Shown: piece by piece, positions 1-5,763 of the stretch | Position numbering within the stretch: the stretch's first letter is position 1 | Layout: each line of letters opens with the position of its first letter | Source of the DNA: Planctomycetaceae bacterium | GTDB taxonomy: Bacteria; Planctomycetota; Planctomycetia; Pirellulales; Pirellulaceae | DNA length: 5,883 bases | Reading direction: 5' to 3' | Assembly (NCBI GenBank): GCA_007133715.1 | Contig: SLMF01000232.1 | Coordinates: 1 to 5,883, forward strand | The notes under the pieces: generated by a model | Databases searched by the model: none | Told to the model about the DNA's origin: nothing | What the model saw: the letters and a program-made list of their open reading frames with translations, nothing else | Program-made: the position numbers and the translations under genes

Positions 1-2
1 AC

Positions 3-1928
3 GGGTTCGTCAAGCGGAAGGACTACGGGATCGGGGTCAAGCCGCAGGTGGTCCAGGGGCGGGTCTTTGCCCTGCAACAGCACACCCAGACGCTGGTCGC
101 CTATGATGCCTACACCGGCCGGGTGTTATGGCGAGTTCGGGGTGAGGGCGACGATGCGGGGTTCATCACGCGTCATGCCGTGCTGCCCGACGGGGTCTAT
201 GCCGCCGGGCGAGGTCGGTGTGTGGTCTACGATCCGGCCAGCGGCGACGAGTTGCGGCGGATAGCGTTTGCCACGGGCGAAGACCAGCCGGCGCGAGCTG
301 CCGGGATCGTGGTCACCGCCGATTCGATCTTGATCGCCGCTTCCCAATTCGAAGGGGTGCGGGCGATCGAACTGGGCCTGTGGGATTTCGAGGAGCTGAT
401 CTGTCTGGACCGCTCGACCGGCGAAGAACGTTGGCGACGCGGTGCCGACCAGCGTTTCAATATCAAAGCCCTGGCGGCGGGCGAGGGCCGCGTGTACGTG
501 ACCGATTCCCTGTCGCCGCTGGCGATCGGCAGGTGGCAGCGGCGTGGCGGGGATCTGCAGGAGAGTTCGTCCCGAATCCTGGCGCTGGACGAGTCCACGG
601 GGCGCGAACTCTGGTCGCACGAGTACACCGCCACCTATCGCCAGCATGGCGCCTCCGGCTGGACGACCGTCCGGGGCACCGACGATTGGCTGTCCTACGT
701 CGAGGAATCAGGCCGGCTGCTGGCGGGCCGTGCCGGGCATACCACGCTGCTGGACGGCGGCAGCGGCCAGCCGGTCTGGGCCCGCGCGATGGCGCTGGTC
801 CAGCCCGTGGTGATCCTGGGCGATCGTTTTGTCGATCAGCGAGCCCGCATGTTCGAAATTGCCAGTGGCCAGCAGCTGGAAAGCGGGCTGTTCGATCACG
901 GCGGGTGCAATTACGCCGTGGCCAATCGCTACCTGACATTCCTCCGCGGCTGGACCGTCAGCTATGCCGATCTGGAAACGGGTGAGCAGCATTTTCTCCG
1001 CAACATGCGTTCCGGATGCAGCAACAGTTTGGTGGCCGCATCCGGCGTGCTGAACATGCCGCAGTACTCGGAACTCTGCGTCTGCAATTATCCGCTGCAG
1101 ACCACGTCGGCCTGGCTCCATCTTCCCGAGGCGGCGGAGTGGTCGCCGCGTGAGACGGTGGCCTTGGAACCGCCGCCGATCCACATCCTGCCGCGTTTGA
1201 CGCCTGACGAGGCCCAGGCGATGCACGCGTTCCCCCGGCGTTTCCTGGTGGAGGATGCGGAGGACGCGGAAGCTCATTTGAGGGCCCATTGGGATTTCGC
1301 GGGATTGGAAGACGGGGCCTCGGCCGCGGCCGATCGGTCGGGACGCGGGGTGGAATGCCGGTTGACCCATGCCCGTTTCACCACCGGGCCCGGGGGCCAG
1401 GCGTTGCTGTGTGACGGCCAGCAGGCCCCGGCCGTGGGGCGGGCGAGTTTGGGGACAAGCGACCCGATCCGCGACGCCGTCACGCTGGCCGCTTGGGTCC
1501 GGATCGGCGAAACGCAGTCCTATGCGCGAGGCAACAGCGGGATTGTGGAAAGTCCCCAGCGTTATCGGCTGATGGTCTACGAAACCGAACCTCCCTATTC
1601 CATCCGCTTCGACGTGTTGGCGGAAGATGGCTCCTGGCGTAGCGCGGGCAGTCCTCAAGGCCAGATCCCGGCCGAACAGTGGGTGCATGTCGCCGGAACG
1701 TATGACAGCGAAACGGGCGAAAGCGTGTTCTTCCTGAACGGCGAACCCGTAAACCGCTCGAACCAACGGCCGGGCCGCATCCGACCGGGTGGCCAGAACC
1801 TGGTGGTCGGATTGCGTGACGGCGTCGCCCACCTCCACGGCGCGGTGGCGGACGTGCGTGTCTACGACCGGGTCTTGGGCGAGGCCGTCATCGCTCGGCT
1901 GGCAGAACTCCGCCAGACGGAACGCTGA
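3..1928 (+). CDS. PQQ-like beta-propeller protein with C-terminal LamG/jellyroll domain (5' partial)
   Basis: The reading frame is open to the left edge (upstream codons read GFVKRKDYGIGVKPQ before the GTG at 48), so the true start and any signal peptide lie outside the window and the GTG is probably not the start. Numbering from that GTG, residues 5-320 carry about seven repeats of the PQQ/BamB propeller type with a D-x-x-(T/S)-G-x-x-x-W core: DAYTGRVLW (20), DPASGDELR (62), DRSTGEERW (121), DESTGRELW (181), DGGSGQPVW (236) and two degenerate copies near 270 and 308. Residues 285-350 hold four cysteines in a GC / GC / CxC pattern. Residues about 412-612 form a LamG-like concanavalin-type domain (AAWVRIG, QWVHVAGTYD, VFFLNGEPV, ADVRVYDRVLGE). 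No catalytic residues are recognised, and a true PQQ dehydrogenase is unlikely because no quinohaemoprotein motifs are seen. The likely role is an exported scaffold or binding protein; the substrate is unknown. The stop is TGA at 1926-1928. Confidence 0.9.
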   Translation, partial: GFVKRKDYGIGVKPQVVQGRVFALQQHTQTLVAYDAYTGRVLWRVRGEGDDAGFITRHAVLPDGVYAAGRGRCVVYDPASGDELRRIAFATGEDQPARAAGIVVTADSILIAASQFEGVRAIELGLWDFEELICLDRSTGEERWRRGADQRFNIKALAAGEGRVYVTDSLSPLAIGRWQRRGGDLQESSSRILALDESTGRELWSHEYTATYRQHGASGWTTVRGTDDWLSYVEESGRLLAGRAGHTTLLDGGSGQPVWARAMALVQPVVILGDRFVDQRARMFEIASGQQLESGLFDHGGCNYAVANRYLTFLRGWTVSYADLETGEQHFLRNMRSGCSNSLVAASGVLNMPQYSELCVCNYPLQTTSAWLHLPEAAEWSPRETVALEPPPIHILPRLTPDEAQAMHAFPRRFLVEDAEDAEAHLRAHWDFAGLEDGASAAADRSGRGVECRLTHARFTTGPGGQALLCDGQQAPAVGRASLGTSDPIRDAVTLAAWVRIGETQSYARGNSGIVESPQRYRLMVYETEPPYSIRFDVLAEDGSWRSAGSPQGQIPAEQWVHVAGTYDSETGESVFFLNGEPVNRSNQRPGRIRPGGQNLVVGLRDGVAHLHGAVADVRVYDRVLGEAVIARLAELRQTER

Positions 1929-1931
1929 CAT

Positions 1932-3803
1932 TTATCGCGGGGCCGGCGTTTCCTTCTGGCCGAGCCAGCTCGCAAAGGCGCGGGTCTCCGTCTGGCTGGG
2001 CGTGTAACGCCCGCCCGTGTACTCGTTCTGCACCCACATGAACCGGTCGCAGAACCAGACGCCGTTGTTCGTGCCGTCCGCACGGACAATCATCGGGATG
2101 CAGTTGGCCTCCGCTCGCGGACGGGCCAGGAGCGTGTCACTCCAGCCGTCCTGCAGCGAGCGGAATCGGTGCAGCGAATAACGTTGGGCATTGGAGAACA
2201 CCACATCGGCGTGACCGTCTTGATCGACGTCGACGAAACGCAGGCCCGCATCGCGACCCTGGACGTCCACGATCGCCGTGCCGTCGGGCAAGGCGAAGGG
2301 CAGCCGGTTCCAGCCGCTGCCGGTCCAGCGAAACACGGCGCTCCCCTCGGGGCCGCCTACGATCAGTTCGCTGATCCCGTCCCCGCTCAGATCCCGCATC
2401 CGCACGCCCTGATCGACCCCGTCGCGCGCGGTGAACACGGGCCCGGCCTCCCGTTCCAGACCGTCCAGTCCCTGCGGGTCTTCGGTCCATTGCTGACCGT
2501 CGAAATGCCATAACCCGGCGACCGCTTCGTTGCGAATCAACAGACTGGCATGGCCGTTCGCTTGGAGCACGCCAAAACGCACGCCCGTCTCGCGAGGCGG
2601 ACCCCCGGCGTCGGGCGTGACCAGCGAGACCGGGAAATCACCGGTCAGCCACGTCTGGTCTTCCGGCGACCAGCGGCGGGTTTGTTGTACTTCGGCATTG
2701 CCGATCACCACGTCCATGAAACCGTTGTGATTCAGGTCCAGCAGGCGGACGCCATTATCGCCACCACAAGCGGCCCGCAAGGTCTGACCGCCCAGCAAGT
2801 TCTGCACCAGTCTTTCATGGACCTCGCGAAAGTTCAGGAACTTCACCGCCGATCCGTGCCGTTCGACGGCATGATCGATCAACTCGATCACCTGATCGTT
2901 GCGGATCCACGCGCCGGCATGGAACGTCAGAACATAGATCCCCTGTTTGACCACCGTCGCGTCGATGGCCGCTTTCATATCCGCCACGGTGCCCGCATGG
3001 TGGGGGCCTTGCAGATTATGCCCCTGCCAATCGTCAGGGATCGACGAGGGCAGTTCCCAGGCCAAGCGACCGATGACGTAGGGATACGGGTAGTTGTAGA
3101 CAAAGTTGACAAACCCGCGATCCCGCGGCACGTATTTGTCGAATCGCGAGCGGCCGTCTTCCACCGCCAGAATCTCCGCCGGGATGCTGGGATCGGCCGG
3201 AGTGAACAGCTGGAAGATCGACGAGTCCAGTTGCAGGAAATTCCCTTGCGGGGTCGTTCGGTTGAAGATCTCCGCGAAGAAACGCGGGCTGATCGAGTTC
3301 ATCGAATCGCAACAAGGCATGCGAAAAGCCACCGGCCGGGCGCCGGCAATGTCGAACATCTGGTCCACACCCCGGTCGTACGTGGTCTTCGCCCGGTCAA
3401 AATCGTCGTGCCGCAACAGCGGGCACGGATGGTCGTAAGTATGCGGTTCAATCGTCAGACCCTCCTCCAGCCACTGCTGCAACCGCGGGTGTTCGATGTC
3501 CAGTCGGTTGCCCATGCAGCTGACCGGCGCCCGGCCGTCGATCTGTTTCAGACGTTCCAGCACCGGCCGGAGGAAGCGTTCGAAGTGCTCCGGGTCGCGG
3601 AGGTCATCAATCGACAGCACGATCACGGTCTGGATGTCCGGTTCGCCCACCCATTGTGGCGTAGTCAATCGGGCCGTATCGATGCCTACGTAGTAAGGGT
3701 TCAAAAACTCGTCCAAGTAGACCAGCCGGTTTCCTGTTCCGCCGACTGCGGAGTGGACGGGGAGGACGACGAGCAGGCACAGCAGGGCGAAACGCAGATT
3801 CAT
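1932..3803 (-). CDS. Secreted NodB-type polysaccharide deacetylase with C-terminal VCBS/FG-GAP repeats
   Basis: This 623-residue protein starts at ATG 3803, preceded by GGAG with a 9-nt spacer. A Sec signal peptide is clear (MNLRF, then a hydrophobic core to about residue 18, likely cut near PVHS/AVG). Residues about 55-335 form a NodB/CE4-like hydrolase domain: motif 1 SIDDLRD (D66, D67), motif 2 HTYDH (H121, H125), motif 3 RMP (R161) and motif 5 LTFH (H295). The Asp-His-His metal triad is therefore intact, and hydrolytic removal of acetyl groups from a glycan is plausible. The motif 3 context (RMPCC) is not the classical RxPY, so the substrate cannot be named. Residues about 349-595 hold five related units beginning (D/N/E)xG(V/L), three of them with a calcium-loop pattern (DLNHNGFMD, DLSGDGISE, DVDQDGHAD), probably a propeller for adhesion or glycan binding. 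It lies downstream of the sulfatase on the same strand and ends 3 bp from the convergent propeller gene. Confidence 0.92.
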   Translation of the reverse strand: MNLRFALLCLLVVLPVHSAVGGTGNRLVYLDEFLNPYYVGIDTARLTTPQWVGEPDIQTVIVLSIDDLRDPEHFERFLRPVLERLKQIDGRAPVSCMGNRLDIEHPRLQQWLEEGLTIEPHTYDHPCPLLRHDDFDRAKTTYDRGVDQMFDIAGARPVAFRMPCCDSMNSISPRFFAEIFNRTTPQGNFLQLDSSIFQLFTPADPSIPAEILAVEDGRSRFDKYVPRDRGFVNFVYNYPYPYVIGRLAWELPSSIPDDWQGHNLQGPHHAGTVADMKAAIDATVVKQGIYVLTFHAGAWIRNDQVIELIDHAVERHGSAVKFLNFREVHERLVQNLLGGQTLRAACGGDNGVRLLDLNHNGFMDVVIGNAEVQQTRRWSPEDQTWLTGDFPVSLVTPDAGGPPRETGVRFGVLQANGHASLLIRNEAVAGLWHFDGQQWTEDPQGLDGLEREAGPVFTARDGVDQGVRMRDLSGDGISELIVGGPEGSAVFRWTGSGWNRLPFALPDGTAIVDVQGRDAGLRFVDVDQDGHADVVFSNAQRYSLHRFRSLQDGWSDTLLARPRAEANCIPMIVRADGTNNGVWFCDRFMWVQNEYTGGRYTPSQTETRAFASWLGQKETPAPR

Positions 3804-3812
3804 GCGACGGAT

Positions 3813-3816
3813 CTCC
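3813..3816 (-). promoter_or_regulatory. Shine-Dalgarno site of the deacetylase gene
   Basis: GGAG on the minus strand lies 9 nt before ATG 3803. It supports this start, which also gives a well-formed signal peptide. Confidence 0.5.
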
Positions 3817-3836
3817 GCAAAAAGGTTCGAGTCCTG

Positions 3837-3859
3837 CCGCCGGGTTGGCCGGCCGGCGG
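3837..3859 (-). other. GC-rich hairpin in the deacetylase leader
   Basis: CCGCCGG (3837-3843) pairs with CCGGCGG (3853-3859) across a 9-nt loop. On the minus strand the hairpin is followed about 13 nt later by TTTTT, too far for a standard intrinsic terminator. It lies just upstream of the deacetylase ribosome site, so a structured leader or weak attenuator is possible but unproven; in GC-rich DNA such pairing can also arise by chance. Confidence 0.3.
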
Positions 3860-3867
3860 GCGTGAGG

Positions 3868-3920
3868 GTAGCGCGGAATTCATTCCGCTGCCGCGAAACG
3901 GATTGAAATCCGTTCTACGA
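3868..3920 (+). repeat. Palindromic intergenic repeat, copy A
   Basis: This element sits between the sulfatase and the deacetylase. A 37-bp core (3868-3904) matches copy B (5696-5732, opposite strand) at 34 of 37 positions by eye. It holds hairpin 1, GCGGAATTCATTCCGC (3873-3888, 7-bp arms and a 2-nt loop), a GC spacer, and hairpin 2, AACGGATTGAAATCCGTT (3897-3914, 8-bp arms and a 2-nt loop). The ends are GTAG and CTAC, inverted with respect to each other, and the element closes with GTTCTACGA (3912-3920). I recall similar GGAATGAATTCC-type repeats scattered between planctomycete genes, but could not check this. There is no T-tract after either hairpin, so it is not a canonical terminator, although it may still stabilise or end the sulfatase transcript. 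Confidence 0.8.
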
Positions 3921-3960
3921 TAAACCTGGCCGCGCGCGGTGTCGAGATGATTCTCCGGCG

Positions 3961-5379
3961 TCAACCGACTTCTTCCTGCAGTCGGGCGAGTTCCTTGCGC
4001 AGGCGTTCCACCCGCTCGGGGTGTTCCTCGGCCAGATCGGTTTGCTCGTACGGGTCCTCGGCCAAATCGAATAACTCGGTGCGGCCGTTACGGTGCAGGA
4101 TCAGCTTCCAATCCCCGTCGCGGACGGCCCACAGCCGGTTGCCATGGTTCCAGTAGAACTGGCGAGTCCCCAGATCGGTGGCTTGGTCGGTCAACACGGG
4201 CCAGAGGTCTTCGCCCTCCAGCTCCCATTGCGGGGCGATATCGCCGCCGGCCAAGCGGATCAGGGTCGGGGCCAGGTCCAGAGCTTGGGTCGGCAGGCGG
4301 AGCACGGCGCCGGCTTCCAGCACGCCCGGCCAGTTGACCAGTGCCGGGACGCGGATCCCGCCTTCGTACAACTGCCCTTTCCATCCGCGCAACGGCCGGT
4401 TGTCGCCCAGCGTCGTGTGCGGGGCATAACGGCCGTTGTATTCCCGTACCGGAGCCGACCAGCTCTCCTGACCCCCGTTGTCCGAAAGGAACACGACCAG
4501 CGTGTGCTCGCGCTGTCCGGTACGCTCCAAAGCCGCGATGATCTGGCCCACCCCGTCGTCCATGTGGGCGACGGCTCCCGCGAAATGCTGCCGCCAATGA
4601 TCTTCGAACACGTCCTCGTACGGTTCGATCCAGCTGGGCGGCTCGTTCAACGGATAGTGCGGCGAATGATGGTTGACGTACAGAAAGAACGGTTGCTCGC
4701 CCGCGTTCTCGATCACCCGCACCGCATCTTCGGTGATCAGATCGGTGACATGGCCCCGTTCGTCGAGGAACTCGTCATTGCGATGCCAGGTGACGTGGTC
4801 TCCGAACTTGTAGCGGTGGGTGTACGGATCGAGTTGGCCGCGGAGGTAGCCGTAGGACGAATCGAAACCGTATCGCAGCGGCCGGTGTTCGGGTGTTTCG
4901 CCGATGTGCCATTTTCCGCTGATGTGCGTGGTGTAGCCCAACTCCTTCAGGGCAAAGGTCAATCGCATATCCACCGGTTGCACTTCGGTCCGCGAGCCCA
5001 GCGGTCCATAGACGCGCCAGTGCGCCGGGTTCCGCCCGGTCAACACGGCGACCCGGGTGGGCGAGCAGGTGGGCCAGACGTAGAACTGATCCAGCCGCAC
5101 GCCGTTTTCGGCCAGCGAGTCGATATGGGGCGTGCGGATTTCCGAGCCGTGGTAGCCCACGTCATTCCAGCCCAGGTCGTCGGCCAGGATCACGACCAGA
5201 TTCGGCTGCCGTGCCGCGGGGGCCGGCCGGTCCGCATCACCGCGAGCGGGTTCGGCGATCAGCCCGAGCGTGGCGATAACGACCAGGACCAGCCAAGCGG
5301 CGCTGGAACGCATCCGCCAAACCATCCTTCGCCCGTCGGATCCCGCACCCGGGCCACTTCTCCATCTGTGTCGAAACAT
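3961..5379 (-). CDS. Exported S1-family sulfatase (arylsulfatase B-like)
   Basis: This 472-residue enzyme hydrolyses sulfate esters, probably on a polysaccharide in the periplasm or outside the cell. The formylglycine signature CSPTR followed by VAVLTGR (Cys105) marks it as a substrate of formylglycine-generating enzyme. Other active-site elements expected of the family are visible: the metal ligands in ILADDLGWND (D67, D68) and SDNGG (D300, N301), GKWHIG (K156, H158), NHHSPH (around H238) and the late Lys in GWKGQLYEGG (K334). The C-terminal subdomain has the usual WAVRDGDWKLI and ELFDLAEDPYEQTDLA blocks. The order and spacing of the blocks (GYTTHISGKWHIG, RYGFDSSYGYL) resemble arylsulfatase B, but the sulfated sugar cannot be told from sequence. 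ATG 5379 was chosen because GGGAGG lies 7 nt upstream; a GTG directly before it (5382) sits only 4 nt from that site. The N-terminus has a long Arg-rich n-region, a hydrophobic stretch at 27-41 and a possible cleavage site after ARG47. Starts at Met19 or Met23 would give a more usual signal peptide but lack a good ribosome site. Confidence 0.96.
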   Translation of the reverse strand: MFRHRWRSGPGAGSDGRRMVWRMRSSAAWLVLVVIATLGLIAEPARGDADRPAPAARQPNLVVILADDLGWNDVGYHGSEIRTPHIDSLAENGVRLDQFYVWPTCSPTRVAVLTGRNPAHWRVYGPLGSRTEVQPVDMRLTFALKELGYTTHISGKWHIGETPEHRPLRYGFDSSYGYLRGQLDPYTHRYKFGDHVTWHRNDEFLDERGHVTDLITEDAVRVIENAGEQPFFLYVNHHSPHYPLNEPPSWIEPYEDVFEDHWRQHFAGAVAHMDDGVGQIIAALERTGQREHTLVVFLSDNGGQESWSAPVREYNGRYAPHTTLGDNRPLRGWKGQLYEGGIRVPALVNWPGVLEAGAVLRLPTQALDLAPTLIRLAGGDIAPQWELEGEDLWPVLTDQATDLGTRQFYWNHGNRLWAVRDGDWKLILHRNGRTELFDLAEDPYEQTDLAEEHPERVERLRKELARLQEEVG

Positions 5380-5386
5380 CACGTTG

Positions 5387-5392
5387 CCTCCC
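5387..5392 (-). promoter_or_regulatory. Shine-Dalgarno site of the sulfatase gene
   Basis: The minus strand reads GGGAGG, then CAAC, then GTGATG. Spacing is 7 nt to the ATG at 5379 and 4 nt to the GTG at 5382, so it favours the ATG and argues against the internal starts at Met19 and Met23. No convincing -35/-10 promoter pair was recognised upstream. Confidence 0.7.
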
Positions 5393-5578
5393 GTCTGTGT
5401 TGGTTTGGAACCGGTTTGCCCCTGCTCTTTGGCAGCGACCCGTTCCCCACTAGTATTTCGTTTGCCGAGCGGGGAAACAACCGTGGACCCGCTTCCGCTT
5501 GGCAGCCAGCGATCGCATTGCCAGAAGCGTCCTCATTTCGCATTCGACCGCGGCGCTCGCCTCCCGCGGCCGGCGCAG

Positions 5579-5595
5579 CCCCCCCTGCCCTGCCC
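5579..5595 (-). repeat. C-rich direct repeat 1 / G-quadruplex motif on minus strand
   Basis: The plus strand has C7-TG-CCC-TG-CCC; the minus strand therefore reads three short G-runs with 2-nt CA loops ending in G7, which can supply two G-runs. A 17-nt stretch (5580-5596) recurs exactly 50 bp later. It lies about 200 bp upstream of the sulfatase start on its sense strand. Confidence 0.6.
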
Positions 5596-5629
5596 TGTTC
5601 GGTCGGAATTTCATCCGCGTTTTTCCCGG

Positions 5630-5650
5630 CCCCCCTGCCCTGCCCTGCCC
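5630..5650 (-). repeat. C-rich direct repeat 2 / G-quadruplex motif on minus strand
   Basis: The plus strand has C6 followed by three TGCCC units. The minus strand carries four G-runs of at least three, separated by CA dinucleotides, with a fifth GGG at 5625-5627. This fits the usual G3 N1-7 four-run quadruplex rule with very short loops, the most stable class. The stretch 5630-5646 repeats 5580-5596 exactly. Confidence 0.65.
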
Positions 5651-5655
5651 TCGTT

Positions 5656-5732
5656 GTTCTACGAATCTTTCTGCCAAGACTCAGAGTATTTGGCGAATCC
5701 GTTTCGCAGGAGCGGAATGAATTCCGCCCTAC
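5656..5732 (-). repeat. Palindromic intergenic repeat, copy B (longer, inverted relative to copy A)
   Basis: The core at 5696-5732 is the reverse complement of the copy A core with three mismatches, and keeps hairpin 1 (GCGGAATGAATTCCGC at 5712-5727). Instead of hairpin 2 it carries a different interrupted stem: GCCAA (5673-5677) pairs with TTGGC (5690-5694) around an inner ACT/AGT stem, flanked by CGAATC at 5662-5667 and 5694-5699. It ends with GTTCTACGA (5656-5664), the same 9-mer that ends copy A and on the same strand although the cores are inverted. The element lies about 280 bp upstream of the sulfatase start. Confidence 0.78.
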
Positions 5733-5745
5733 AAAGGGACAATTG

Positions 5746-5763
5746 TGAATTCTCTGGAATTCA
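5746..5763. repeat. Short hairpin with paired GAATTC sites
   Basis: TGAATTC (5746-5752) pairs with GAATTCA (5757-5763) across a TCTG loop. Part of it, TTCTCTGGAATTCAG (5750-5764), recurs with one base deleted at 5826-5839. The role is unknown. Confidence 0.45.

Noticed and set aside
1..1928. PQQ-dependent alcohol dehydrogenase
   Set aside because: The repeats match the propeller fold, but no adjacent Cys-Cys disulfide ring, no haem CxxCH and no catalytic Asp context are seen, and the LamG domain is not typical of those enzymes.
708..1931. 407-codon minus-strand open frame opposite the propeller/LamG gene
   Set aside because: Shadow frame; no domain, and the sense strand has regular propeller repeats and LamG motifs.
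3868..3920. Intrinsic terminator for the sulfatase at repeat copy A
   Set aside because: Two good hairpins are present but neither is followed by a T-tract on the minus strand, and the same hairpin 1 occurs in copy B upstream of the gene.
2550..3923. 457-codon plus-strand open frame opposite the deacetylase gene
   Set aside because: Antisense shadow in GC-rich DNA: the translation lacks any domain and is rich in Arg, Gln and Val, while the opposite strand encodes clear NodB and VCBS motifs and a signal peptide.
3868..5732. CRISPR array or insertion sequence around the sulfatase
   Set aside because: Only two inverted repeat copies about 1.8 kb apart, no regular spacers, no transposase and no visible target-site duplication.
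4093..5748. 551-codon plus-strand open frame opposite the sulfatase gene
   Set aside because: Shadow of a gene with complete sulfatase signatures on the minus strand; it also runs through the upstream repeats and shows no motif.
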